A stretch of 64,000 bases of DNA from Streptomyces venezuelae (lineage in GTDB: Bacteria; Actinomycetota; Actinomycetes; Streptomycetales; Streptomycetaceae), in assembly GCF_008642375.1 (NCBI RefSeq), contig NZ_CP029194.1, forward strand, positions 1,736,001-1,800,000. The letters are read 5' to 3'. Positions 16,279-24,598 of the stretch are shown here, one piece after another. Position 1 is the stretch's first letter. Every line of letters starts with the position of its first letter. The position numbers and the translations under genes are program-made. The notes below the pieces were generated by a model. The model had not been told where the DNA came from. It did no database searches and saw only the letters and a list, made by a program, of their open reading frames with translations.

Positions 16279-16919
16279 CGGGCGACTCCCCAGCGCTTCT
16301 CCAGGACGTGGAAGAGGGCGCTGATGGTGAGGGTGATGATCAGGTATCCGACGGCGATCCAGACGAAGGCCCAGACGATGTTGTAGCCGAGCTCGCTCAA
16401 CGTCTTGTAGGTGCCGAGGAGTTCGGTGACGCTGAACGCCCCGGCGATCGCCGAGTTCTTGGCGAGGGCGATCAGGGTCGAGCCGATGGGCGGGATGACC
16501 GTGCGGAAGGCCTGCGGCAGGACCACCGCCCCGAGGGTCTGCGTGAAGGTCATGCCCAGACTGCGGGCCGCCTCTCCCTGCCCGCGCGGCACGGTGTTGA
16601 TGCCGGAGCGCAGGACCTCGCAGACGAAGGCGGAGGTGTAGCAGCCGAGCGCGAGGACCGCGAACACCTCGAAGGGCAGGACGAGCCCGAAGCGGGGCAG
16701 GCCCAGCATCACGGCGAAGAAGAGCAGGGTCAGCGGGGTGTTGCGCAGGACGGTGACCCAGACCGTGCCGAAGACCCGGAAGGAGCCCACGGGCGCGACC
16801 CGGAAGGAGGCCATGACGAAGCCCAGGACGAGGGCCAGCGCCGAGGCGTAGACGGTCAGTTCGACGGTGCCGAGGAAGCCCTCGCCGTAGAGCGAGAAGT
16901 TGTCGGTCAGGACGTCCAT
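16275..16919 (-). CDS. gluC: Glutamate ABC transporter permease GluC
   Basis: The 214-aa protein starts MDVLTDNFSLYGEGFLGTVE, as in GluC proteins, and has the permease EAA loop GQGEAARSLGMTFTQTLGAV. About five transmembrane helices are visible, with the first core helix at TVELTVYASALALVLGFVMA. It should form a heterodimer with GluD for high-affinity glutamate uptake. It lies 18 bp after gluB and overlaps gluD by 4 bp. Confidence 0.93.
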   Translation of the reverse strand: MDVLTDNFSLYGEGFLGTVELTVYASALALVLGFVMASFRVAPVGSFRVFGTVWVTVLRNTPLTLLFFAVMLGLPRFGLVLPFEVFAVLALGCYTSAFVCEVLRSGINTVPRGQGEAARSLGMTFTQTLGAVVLPQAFRTVIPPIGSTLIALAKNSAIAGAFSVTELLGTYKTLSELGYNIVWAFVWIAVGYLIITLTISALFHVLEKRWGVAR

Positions 16920-16937
16920 GTCGGGAGGCTCCTCCGG

Positions 16938-17855
16938 TCAGCTCGCCGGGTAACGGTCGATGGCGGGCGGCGTCGGGGCGGGGACCCCGGAGAGGCCGAG
17001 GGTGGCGTCGTAGGCCTTCTTCCAGTCGCCGTTCTTCTCGTGGGCGGCGATGGCGTCGTCGAGGGCGAAGCGCAGGGCGTTGTCGCCGTGCGGGACGCCG
17101 ATGCCGTACGGCTCCTTCGAGAACGGCTCGCCGACGACCTTGAGTTCGTCGGGGACCTTGGCCGCGTACCCCATGAGGATCGTGTCGTCGGTGGTGACGG
17201 CGTCGACCTGGTAGGTCAGGAGGTTGTCCACGCAGACGGAGTAGGTGTCGTAGGCGACGAGTTCGGCCTCCGGGTAGTCCTTCTCGATGCGCTGGTACGG
17301 GGTGGATCCGGCGGCCGAGCAGACCGTCCTGCCGTCGAGGTCCTGGGGGCCGTCGATGTCGTGCTCGTCGGTGCGGACGAGGAGGGACTGGCCCGCCTCG
17401 TAGTAGGGGCCGGCGAAGCCGACGAGCTTCTTGCGGTTGTCGTTGATGGTGTAGGTGCCGACGTAGTAGTCGATCTGGCCGTTCTGCAGGGCGGTCTCGC
17501 GGTTGGCCGAGGCGATCGTGCGGAAGTCGATGCCGGCCGGTTCAAAGCCGAGGGAGGCCGCCATCATCCTGGCGATCTCGATGTCGAAGCCGGAGTAGCG
17601 GCCGGTGGCAGGATCCTTCTCGCCCATGTACGGCTGGTCCTCCTTGGCGCCGACGACGAGCCGGCCGCGCTTCTTCGCCCGGTTCCAGGTGCTCGAGCCG
17701 GGCAGGGTGAAGTCCGACTGGACCTGGTAGACGGGGAGTCGGTCGGGCTGCGGGCCCTTGACGGGCGGGCTGCCCGGCCGGCCGCAGCCGCCGAGCGCCG
17801 CCGCGGTGGCGAGGAGCAGGGCGAGCGCGGCGAGGGTCCGGTGCGTACGCTGCAT
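16938..17855 (-). CDS. gluB: Glutamate-binding lipoprotein GluB
   Basis: This 305-aa solute-binding protein has a lipoprotein signal peptide (MQRTHRTLAALALLLATAAA) with the lipobox LGGC, so it is tethered to the outer face of the membrane. GRYSGFDIEIARMMAASLGF and the segment from ANRETALQNGQIDYYVGTYT are classic for family-3 polar amino acid binding proteins. The start at 17855 gives the complete signal sequence; longer upstream reading has no such signal. It follows gluA by 14 bp and delivers glutamate to GluCD. Confidence 0.93.
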   Translation of the reverse strand: MQRTHRTLAALALLLATAAALGGCGRPGSPPVKGPQPDRLPVYQVQSDFTLPGSSTWNRAKKRGRLVVGAKEDQPYMGEKDPATGRYSGFDIEIARMMAASLGFEPAGIDFRTIASANRETALQNGQIDYYVGTYTINDNRKKLVGFAGPYYEAGQSLLVRTDEHDIDGPQDLDGRTVCSAAGSTPYQRIEKDYPEAELVAYDTYSVCVDNLLTYQVDAVTTDDTILMGYAAKVPDELKVVGEPFSKEPYGIGVPHGDNALRFALDDAIAAHEKNGDWKKAYDATLGLSGVPAPTPPAIDRYPAS

Positions 17856-17869
17856 GGTCTCCGCCCCGC

Positions 17870-18616
17870 TCAGTGCGTGAGGATCTTGGAGAGGAAGTCC
17901 TTGGCGCGCTCGCTGCGCGGGCTCGTGAAGAACTCCTCGGGGGTGCGGTCCTCGACGATCCTGCCGTCGGCCATGAAGACGACCCGGTTGGCGGCGGACC
18001 GGGCGAAGCCCATCTCGTGGGTGACGACGACCATCGTCATGCCGTCCCGGGCGAGCTGCTGCATGACCTCGAGGACTTCGTTGATCATCTCGGGGTCGAG
18101 CGCGGAGGTCGGCTCGTCGAAGAGGAGGGCCTTGGGGTCCATGGCGAGGGCACGGGCGATCGCCACGCGCTGCTGCTGGCCACCGGAGAGCTGCGCCGGG
18201 TACTTCTCGGCGTGCGCGGCGAGGCCGACCCGGTCGAGGAGTTCGCGCGAACGCCGGTCGGCCTCCTCCTTCTTGCGCTTGCGGACCTTGATCTGCGCGA
18301 GGGAGACGTTGGCGAGGACGGTCTTGTGCGCGAAGAGGTTGAAGGACTGGAAGACCATGCCGACCTCGGCCCGCAGCCGGGCGAGTGCCTTGCCCTCGTC
18401 GGGGAGGGGCTGCCCGTCGACGACGATCTCGCCCGACTCGACGCGCTCCAGCCGGTTCATCGCCCGGCACAGAGTGGACTTCCCGGAGCCGGAGGGACCG
18501 ATGACGACGACCACCTCGCCGCGGCCGACAGTGAGGTCCACGTCCTGGAGGACGTGCAGCGCGCCGTAGTGCTTGTTGACGCCACGCAGTTCGATCAGCG
18601 GATCGACGACGGCCAT
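17870..18616 (-). CDS. gluA: Glutamate ABC transporter ATPase GluA
   Basis: The 248-aa protein has Walker A (GPSGSGKST), the Q-loop in [20 protein letters not shown], the signature LSGGQQQR, Walker B ([14 protein letters not shown]) and the switch His in [11 protein letters not shown]. The HisP/GlnQ-type insert at [20 protein letters not shown] marks it as a polar amino acid importer ATPase. It is first in the operon and powers GluCD on the cytoplasmic face. A TGAAGT-16 nt-TAGTTT promoter candidate lies upstream. Confidence 0.95.
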   Translation of the reverse strand: MAVVDPLIELRGVNKHYGALHVLQDVDLTVGRGEVVVVIGPSGSGKSTLCRAMNRLERVESGEIVVDGQPLPDEGKALARLRAEVGMVFQSFNLFAHKTVLANVSLAQIKVRKRKKEEADRRSRELLDRVGLAAHAEKYPAQLSGGQQQRVAIARALAMDPKALLFDEPTSALDPEMINEVLEVMQQLARDGMTMVVVTHEMGFARSAANRVVFMADGRIVEDRTPEEFFTSPRSERAKDFLSKILTH

Positions 18617-18658
18617 ACGCTGCCCTGCCCCGTTTCTCAGCGGTGTCGCGGTCAGCGC

Positions 18659-18686
18659 AAACTATCCACCAGAAAAAGGGACTTCA
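18659..18686 (-). promoter_or_regulatory. Candidate promoter of the gluABCD operon
   Basis: On the minus strand TGAAGT (18681-18686) and TAGTTT (18659-18664) are separated by 16 nt, about 43 bp upstream of the gluA ATG. The surrounding 18655-18735 stretch is noticeably AT-rich for this chromosome (AGAAAAAGGG, TATTTACTGCAAAAGGG), as expected for a promoter region. Confidence 0.4.
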
Positions 18687-18777
18687 CGCCCGACACGCAT
18701 GAAACCGGAATAAGCCGTATTTACTGCAAAAGGGTGGCGGTCGGCACGGCTGCGGAGGGGTCGGGGGGTGCGCCGGG

Positions 18778-19221
18778 TCAGTACTCGGCGGACTCCGCGT
18801 ACACCTGGTACAGCTCCGGCGCACCGGTCATCGCCCAGTCGAGACCGGCCTCGACGACCTGGATCTCCCGGCCCGAGGCGAGGCGCACGACGGGGCCGCC
18901 ACCGGGCCAGACCTGCCAGCGGGCCCCGGGGACGTTACGGACGATCACGGTGCCGAGGTAGAGACCGGCGTCGTTGCCGATCCAGGGAAGCTCCTCCGGG
19001 TCGTCCCGCCAACGGGGCGGCAGCTGGTCCAGATCCTGGAGGGAGCGGGGGCTGTCGTCGAGCACCACCCCGGACTCCTCGACGCGGGCGCGGAGCAGCT
19101 CGCACTCGGAGAGCAGCTCCCCCACTCCCTCGGGGTCACGGTCGAAGGCCGCGGCCAGCGGCCCCTCGGAGTCCGAGGTCTCATGACGCTTGCGCCAGTG
19201 GTCCAGAAACGGAATGTTCAT
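18778..19221 (-). CDS. Small acidic protein of unknown function conserved in Streptomyces
   Basis: This 147-aa soluble protein begins MNIPFLDHWRKRHETSDSEG and has no signal or membrane segment. The central SPRSLQDLDQLPPRWRDDPE and the following WIGNDAGLYLGTVIVRN are the most distinctive segments. The end resembles immunity-like or SUKH-type small proteins in composition, but I cannot place it in a family (DUF6278-type annotation is possible). It stands alone between gluA and the exonuclease gene. Confidence 0.7.
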   Translation of the reverse strand: MNIPFLDHWRKRHETSDSEGPLAAAFDRDPEGVGELLSECELLRARVEESGVVLDDSPRSLQDLDQLPPRWRDDPEELPWIGNDAGLYLGTVIVRNVPGARWQVWPGGGPVVRLASGREIQVVEAGLDWAMTGAPELYQVYAESAEY

Positions 19222-19347
19222 CCGAACAGCCTCGCACCGTCACCTGCGGGTCGACCACCCGGCGCGCGGAGATCATCCCGGCGCGCGCCCCGGGCCTCAC
19301 CTGCGGCGAAGTGTCCCGGGGAGCGATCGGCGGGTGTGCGAGGCGCT

Positions 19348-20127
19348 CTAGACGTCGAGGTCGACCACGACGGGAGCGTGGTCCGAGGCGCCCTTGCCCT
19401 TGCGCTCCTCGCGGTCCACGTAGCTGTCCGAGACCGCCTCGGCGAAGGGCTTGTTTCCGTACACCAGGTCGATGCGCATGCCCTTGTTCTTCGGGAAGCG
19501 CAGCTGGCGGTAGTCCCAGTAGGTGTACGGGTGGTCGTACTTGAGGGGGCGCGGGACCACGTCGGTCAGACCGGCCTCGCGCAGGCCCGCGAGCGCGGCC
19601 CGCTCCGGCTCCGTGACGTGCGTGAGGCCCTCGAACTCGGCGATGTCCCAGACGTCCTCGTCGGTCGGGGCGATGTTGTAGTCGCCGAGGACGGCGAAGG
19701 GGCGCTCCCCCGCCGCGTCGTCCGCGACGGCCGCCTTGAGCGCGTCCAGCCAGCGCAGCTTGTACGCGTAGTGGTCGTGGGCCACCTCGCGGCCGTTCGG
19801 CACGTAGACCGACCAGACGCGGACCGGGCCGCAGGTCGCGGAGATGGCCCGCGGCTCTTCCACGCCCTCGTACTCCGGGCCGCCGGGCAGGCCGGTGACC
19901 ACGTCCGCGAGGCCGACGCGGGAGACCAGGGCCACGCCGTTCCACCGGCCGGTGGCGTTGACCGCCGACTCGTATCCCAGCGCGCGGAGCTCCTCGGTGG
20001 GGAACTGCTCGGCGGTGCACTTGGTCTCCTGGATGCACAGCACGTCGGTGCCGGTGCTCTCCAGCCAGGCCAGGAGGCGGGGCAGCCGGGCGGTGATCGA
20101 GTTGACGTTCCAGGTGGCGATGCGCAT
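19348..20127 (-). CDS. xth: Exodeoxyribonuclease III
   Basis: The 259-aa protein starts MRIATWNVNSITARLPRLLAW. It has the catalytic motifs of the exonuclease/endonuclease/phosphatase fold: IQETKC (metal-binding Glu), YVPNG, GDYNIAPTDEDV and the C-terminal SDHAPVVVDLDV with the catalytic Asp-His. It should cleave abasic sites and remove damaged 3' termini in base excision repair. Length and motif order are complete. No operon partners are close. Confidence 0.95.
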   Translation of the reverse strand: MRIATWNVNSITARLPRLLAWLESTGTDVLCIQETKCTAEQFPTEELRALGYESAVNATGRWNGVALVSRVGLADVVTGLPGGPEYEGVEEPRAISATCGPVRVWSVYVPNGREVAHDHYAYKLRWLDALKAAVADDAAGERPFAVLGDYNIAPTDEDVWDIAEFEGLTHVTEPERAALAGLREAGLTDVVPRPLKYDHPYTYWDYRQLRFPKNKGMRIDLVYGNKPFAEAVSDSYVDREERKGKGASDHAPVVVDLDV

Positions 20128-20205
20128 GGACGCAAGCCTACTGGCGGGGTGTGACAGTCGGCGGGTTCAGCACTCGGCCCCGGTGCCCGGTCTCCGTGCC
20201 CGGCT

Positions 20206-20841
20206 TCAGAGCTCGGCGGACGCGCCGGGGGCGAGGCGGGAGTGGTCGGTGCCGCCGAGGGCGCCGATCTGCCGGTCGTAGATCGGCCGGGCGACATCGG
20301 CGAGGTAGACGTCGTGGATGTCGTACGCCCGGCGCGGCCGGACCTCGCGGACGTAGTCGATGACCTCGGAGATCTTGTTCCAGGGGGCCATGACGGGCAG
20401 CAGCAGGGTGTCGACCGGCCGGTCCGGGACGGTCAGCGCGTCGCCGGGGTGGAAGACGGTGCCGTCGTCGACGAGGAAGCCCACGTTGGTGATGCGCGGG
20501 ATGTCGGGGTGGATCACCGCGTGCAGCTCGCCGTGGACCTGGACGTCGAAGCCGGCGGCCGTGAACGTGTCGCCGTGGCCGACGGTGTGCACCCGGCCGG
20601 GAAAGGCCGCCGAGAGCTGTTCGGCGACGCTCCGCAGCGTCCAGATCTCGGCGGCCGGGTTGCCCTCCAGGGCGGCGCGCAGCCGGCTCTCGTCGAAGTG
20701 GTCCGGGTGCTCGTGGGTGACGAGCAGGGCGTCGGCCCCGAGGACCGCGTCGTCCTCGGTGAACATCCCCGGGTCGAGGACGAGCGTCCGTCCGTCCTTC
20801 TCCAGCCGGACGCAGGCGTGGGACTTCTTCGTCAGCTTCAC
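20206..20841 (-). CDS. MBL-fold metal-dependent hydrolase (UlaG-like)
   Basis: The 211-aa protein has the metallo-beta-lactamase-fold metal site HEHPDHFD around residue 44. The further ligands lie at GELHAVIHPDIP and FHPGDALTVPD. It belongs to the small UlaG-like group of metal-dependent hydrolases, usually of unknown substrate. It lies 9 bp downstream of pcaL on the same strand and is probably co-transcribed, although no role in the beta-ketoadipate path is established. Confidence 0.88.
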   Translation of the reverse strand: MKLTKKSHACVRLEKDGRTLVLDPGMFTEDDAVLGADALLVTHEHPDHFDESRLRAALEGNPAAEIWTLRSVAEQLSAAFPGRVHTVGHGDTFTAAGFDVQVHGELHAVIHPDIPRITNVGFLVDDGTVFHPGDALTVPDRPVDTLLLPVMAPWNKISEVIDYVREVRPRRAYDIHDVYLADVARPIYDRQIGALGGTDHSRLAPGASAEL

Positions 20842-20850
20842 GCGGCCAGG

Positions 20851-22110
20851 TTACGCGGGCGGGGTCGTCTCCTCCCGGATGACGCGGGTGACCACGCGCA
20901 GCGCGGACTCGGCGGCCGGGAAGCCGCAGTACACGGAGGTGTGGAGCACGATCTCGCGGAGCTCGTCGGGCGAGAGGCCGTTACGGAGGGCGGCCCGGGT
21001 GTGGTCGGCGAGCGCCTCGTGGTGGCCGCCGGCGATGAGGGCCGTGAGGGTGACGGCGCTGCGGGTGCGCCGGTCGAGGCCCTCGCGGCTCCAGACCTCG
21101 CCCCAGGCGTAGCGGGTGAGGAGTGCCTGGAGGTCGCCGTCGGAATCGTCGGCGAGGGCCCGGTCCACATGGGCGTCGCCGAGGACCTCGCGGCGCAGGC
21201 CGAGGCCCGTCTCGTAGGGGTCGGGCCGGCTCTCGGTCTCGGGCTCGGCGGGCGCGGCCACGGGGGCGGGCTCGGCGGCGGGGACCGGGACGGCGGGCAT
21301 CGGCGGCACGGTCAGGGTGCCGCTGGACTCCTGGGCGGTGCCCGCGAAGTGCTCGGTGAGCAGGTCCGTGACGGCGGCGGGCTGCTCGACCGGGGCGAGG
21401 TGGGAGGCACCGGGGACGACGGCGAGCCGGGCGTCGGCGATGCCGGCGACCAGGGTGCGGGCCTCGGCGGGGCCGGTCACCTGGTCCTCGGAGCCGACGA
21501 GGACGAGGGCGGGGATGCCGATGCTGCCGAGTGCCTCGCGGACGTCGAAGACCGCGAGGGCCTCGCAGGCGGCGACGTAGCAGGCGGGGTCGGTCGTCCG
21601 GACCATCTGGACGGCCCAGTCGACGATGGCCGGCTGCGCGCCCGCGAAGAGCGGGGTGAACCACTGCTCGGGGGCGGTGCGGGCCATCGGCTCCAGGCCG
21701 TTGGTCCGGACGATGACCCCGCGCTGGCGGAACTCGTCGGCGGTGCCGAACCGCGGCGAGGTGGCGACCAGTGCGAGCGAGGCGACCCGCTGGGGTGCGC
21801 GCAGCGCGAGGTCGAGGCCGACGGCGCCGCCGAGGGAGCAGCCCGCGTAGCCGAAGCGCTGGACGCCGATCGCGTCGAGGGTGGCGAGGAGCCGGTCGCC
21901 GAGCTCGGCGACGGAGGTGAAGGGCTCGGCCGGGGCGCCGCCGTGACCGGGGAGGTCGAACCGCACGACCCGCCACTCACGCGTGAGCTCGGGTATCTGC
22001 CGGTCCCACATGTGCCAGGTGGTCCCCAGCGAGGGCCCCAGCACGAGGACCGGAGCGTCCTCTCGCCCGTCAGAGCGGTACTGCAAGGTGTTCGGTGGTG
22101 TCTCGCTCAT
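20851..22110 (-). CDS. pcaL: Fused 3-oxoadipate enol-lactonase / 4-carboxymuconolactone decarboxylase
   Basis: The 419-aa protein joins two enzymes of the protocatechuate branch of the beta-ketoadipate pathway. Residues 1-265 are an alpha/beta hydrolase (PcaD) with nucleophile elbow GCSLGG (Ser92), an acid at GSEDQVTGP and His in GASHLAPVEQ. A Pro/Ala/Glu linker covers about 265-300. Residues 300-419 are carboxymuconolactone decarboxylase (PcaC), with LTRYAWGEVWSREGLDRRTR and LREIVLHTSVYCGFPAAESA. Such fusions are known in Streptomyces and Rhodococcus. The ATG at 22110 begins MSETPPNTLQYRSDG; longer upstream reading is unstructured. No other pca gene is in the window. Confidence 0.93.
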   Translation of the reverse strand: MSETPPNTLQYRSDGREDAPVLVLGPSLGTTWHMWDRQIPELTREWRVVRFDLPGHGGAPAEPFTSVAELGDRLLATLDAIGVQRFGYAGCSLGGAVGLDLALRAPQRVASLALVATSPRFGTADEFRQRGVIVRTNGLEPMARTAPEQWFTPLFAGAQPAIVDWAVQMVRTTDPACYVAACEALAVFDVREALGSIGIPALVLVGSEDQVTGPAEARTLVAGIADARLAVVPGASHLAPVEQPAAVTDLLTEHFAGTAQESSGTLTVPPMPAVPVPAAEPAPVAAPAEPETESRPDPYETGLGLRREVLGDAHVDRALADDSDGDLQALLTRYAWGEVWSREGLDRRTRSAVTLTALIAGGHHEALADHTRAALRNGLSPDELREIVLHTSVYCGFPAAESALRVVTRVIREETTPPA

Positions 22111-22703
22111 TCGCCAGACCCTCTCATATGGCACCGGCCTCCAGGGGAGCGGGGGCGGTGGCGGCGCCGCGAGCCGGCGCGCGCGGGCGACCGCGACGGG
22201 CGGCGGAGCAGGAGGAATCGGGATTCGCGAGAAGCATTCCGTCCTGTCGATCACCTCCGGGTCATGAGCTGGTGAGCAGAACTTCACGAGGACTTTTCCG
22301 GAACGGGAGCGTGGTTTCGCCTCGGAGCACGAGACGCCATTCGGACCGGTGGTCGAGAGAGGACGCGGCCGAAAGCGTCGCCGGTTTCCGCGAGTTCGGC
22401 CGGCCGGGTATCGGTACGGGAAATTCGGCTGCCGAGATATCCGGAACGGCGGGCCGATAGGTTTCCGGGACGCGTACGGTACGCGAATGGCGCACTCGTA
22501 CCGTACGCGTACGGCGAATTGACTCATCGCCCGGCCGACTCCGGCCGTTTCGGCGGCGTACGGGGCGAGACCGGTCCGGCCTTCTCGTACCGGCCCTGCG
22601 GCCGACCGTCGAGAATGCGTCACCCGCGCGCGGCTCACGACCGCATCCGCATGTCCCGACGGATTTCCGGAGGGCCGGAACGGTGTTCTCGGGTATTCCG
22701 CTG
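22111..22703. other. Long intergenic region upstream of pcaL
   Basis: These 593 bases lie between the pcaL start and the 3' end of the MFS exporter. Base composition is less GC-skewed by codon position than in neighbouring genes, and I find no family-like protein on either strand. The notable element is the 14-bp inverted repeat at 22470-22510, described separately. A pcaL promoter must lie at the left end, but I cannot define it. Confidence 0.5.
22470..22510. repeat. Perfect 14-bp inverted repeat with 13-nt loop
   Basis: ACGCGTACGGTACG (22470-22483) and CGTACCGTACGCGT (22497-22510) are exact reverse complements. Each arm is itself nearly palindromic around CGTAC. It lies 194 bp past the MFS stop and 360 bp upstream of pcaL. 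It could be a terminator hairpin for the exporter gene or a regulator site made of two half-palindromes. Confidence 0.75.
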
Positions 22704-24050
22704 TCAGGGACGTCTCACCGCGGCGATGAACGCCGCTCCGAGTACGCAGGCAATGGCCGCCGTGAGATAAGCCAGGTGGTATCCCGTGAGCTGGTCGCCG
22801 CTGGTCGCCGCGATCAGCACCATGACCGCCACTCCGACACTGGCGCCGATCTGCTGCGCCACGACGTTCACCGCGCCGGCGACCGCGTGCCGCTCCGGCT
22901 CGACCCCGGTGAGTGCGGCGGAGGTCATCGAGGGGAAGTTCAGTCCCTGGCCGATGCCGCTGACGACCAGGCCCGGGAGCACGTGCAGCAGGTAGGCGCC
23001 GTCGTCCGGCGTGCTCAGCCACAGCCCCGTACCGACACCGATCAGGACGAGTCCGACGGCCATCAGCGTGCGCGGAGTGTGCCGGGCGAGGAGCCGTCCG
23101 GTGGCGAAGTTGGCGGTGAGGAAGACGGCCGCCGACATCGGGACCAGCGCGAGACCGGATTCGAGAGGCGTGTAGTCCAGCATGCCCTGCAGGTAGAGCG
23201 GCGCGAAGAACAGCATCCCGACCGAGCCCATGTACTGCAGGAACGCCGCCAGGCTCGCGGCCCGGACGGACGCGGTCCTGAAGAGGCCGAGGGGCAGCAC
23301 CGGGTCGGGCGTGCGGTGCTCGCGCACCACGAAGAACACCAGGCAGGCCGCCGCCGCGAGGAGCGCGGTCCAGGCCGCCGCGCCGTGGGTGCTCACGCCG
23401 ACGACCAGCAGCGTGAGGCCGAGCGTGCCCGAGATCGCGCCGGGCAGGTCGAGGCCGCCGCCGCGCCCGGCACCGCCGGGCAGGCCGGCGCGCGTCGCGG
23501 CCAGCACGAGGAGGCCAAGGAGGACCGAGAACCACAGCACCGACCGCCAGCCGAGGAACTGGGTCAGTACGCCGCCCAGGAGCACCCCGCCGCTGAAGCT
23601 CGCGGCGCCCACCGCGGCGTACACGCTGAGTGCCCGGTTGCGTGCCGGTCCGGCGGGAAAGACCTCGGTGAGCAGGGCCAGCGCGGCCGGGCCCGACAGG
23701 GCCGCGCCGATGCCCTGGACCGCCCGCGCGCCGAGCAGCACGGCCGTGTCCGGTGCCACGGCGCCGACCAGGGCGGCCAGGGTGAACAGGGCGACTCCGC
23801 ACTCGAAGACGCGCCGGCGGCCGAGCACGTCGGCCAGGCGGCCGCCCACCAGGAGGAAGCCGGCGAAGGTCACCGCGTAGGCGATCATGACCCACTGGAG
23901 CGTGGTGTCGTCGAGGCCGAAACGTGCGCCGACGGACGGCAGAGCGGCGTTCAGGACGCCGAGTCCGCTCACGTCGAGCGCGAGCGCTCCGGCCAGCACG
24001 CCGAGGGCCAGGCCCGGCCTGTGCCGTGGCATCACGTCGGTACCGGTCAT
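22704..24050 (-). CDS. MFS exporter (EmrB/QacA-like), probable cluster transporter
   Basis: The 448-aa integral membrane protein has about 12 or more helices. It has the MFS motif A GGRLADVLGRRRVFECGV between helices 2 and 3 and a motif-C-like GGVLLGGVLTQFLGWRSVLW. The family exports drugs by proton antiport. It is transcribed divergently from the polyketide/peptide synthase genes with a shared 548-bp regulatory gap, so export of the product and self-protection are a reasonable inference. MTGTDVMPRHRPG is taken as the N-terminus. No MFS-linked TetR or MarR regulator is adjacent. Confidence 0.88.
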   Translation of the reverse strand: MTGTDVMPRHRPGLALGVLAGALALDVSGLGVLNAALPSVGARFGLDDTTLQWVMIAYAVTFAGFLLVGGRLADVLGRRRVFECGVALFTLAALVGAVAPDTAVLLGARAVQGIGAALSGPAALALLTEVFPAGPARNRALSVYAAVGAASFSGGVLLGGVLTQFLGWRSVLWFSVLLGLLVLAATRAGLPGGAGRGGGLDLPGAISGTLGLTLLVVGVSTHGAAAWTALLAAAACLVFFVVREHRTPDPVLPLGLFRTASVRAASLAAFLQYMGSVGMLFFAPLYLQGMLDYTPLESGLALVPMSAAVFLTANFATGRLLARHTPRTLMAVGLVLIGVGTGLWLSTPDDGAYLLHVLPGLVVSGIGQGLNFPSMTSAALTGVEPERHAVAGAVNVVAQQIGASVGVAVMVLIAATSGDQLTGYHLAYLTAAIACVLGAAFIAAVRRP

Positions 24051-24598
24051 GCGTCACCCGCCACCGTGACAGGCGTGTACGGGGGACGCCCGGATAAAAC
24101 GATGTCGATGTCGGCCGACACCGGTGTGTGGTTCATGTATTTCATGGCGAGCAGCTTGCAAGGTCGTTCGCCCGCTGTCCAGTCCGCCTCGTTTCCTGTC
24201 ATCTCCGAACCGCTTCAAGGCCATTGAGCGAGTCGATCCGGTCAGTCCGGGGCCAGATCACGCCAGCGCACCATCCGACCCGTCAAGCACCCTTGTCTCG
24301 CCATTCCCAGAGTGGCATCGTGATGTTGGTCGGTCGGGGCAACTACTTCGTCATACGGGCCATGTCAGCCCGCTAGTTCCAGTCCTGGAATCGCAGTCGC
24401 GGAGCGACGCGACCAGGAGACGCGCGATGCATGCCCGGCGGCCGGACCGCCGGAAAGCAGTCTTGAATCAGATCCCGATCCGCATCAGCCACGATGACTC
24501 AACGGGAGTCATTTCGAGACCGCCGGCCCCGACCGTGCCCACCGGCACGGCCGCAGGTGCGCCGCGGTCACCCCCACCAGCCCTGCTGAGGAGCCGTC
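24051..24598. promoter_or_regulatory. Divergent control region of the biosynthetic cluster with three palindromes
   Basis: No gene is seen in these 548 bases, which are less GC-rich than the surroundings. Three perfect inverted repeats are present: TGTCGGCCGACA at 24109-24120, about 59 bp upstream of the MFS start; TTCCAG-TC-CTGGAA at 24377-24390; and ATGACTC-AACGG-GAGTCAT at 24494-24512, about 87 bp upstream of the synthase start. They are plausible operators for TetR- or LuxR-type regulators encoded elsewhere, because no regulator gene is in the cluster. Confidence 0.5.

Noticed and set aside
22262..22495. 77-codon minus-strand frame between pcaL and the exporter
   Set aside because: There is no ribosome binding site or family match, and the perfect inverted repeat at 22470-22510 lies across its start.
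22111..24057. Upstream extension of the pcaL frame toward 24057
   Set aside because: The added ~650 codons are out of frame with the MFS exporter and read as Arg/Gly-rich noise. MSETPPNTLQYRSDG at 22110 is the normal start of the enzyme.
24128..24376. 82-codon frame in the cluster promoter region
   Set aside because: Codon use is not Streptomyces-like, there is no ribosome binding site and no recognisable domain. It overlaps operator-like palindromes.
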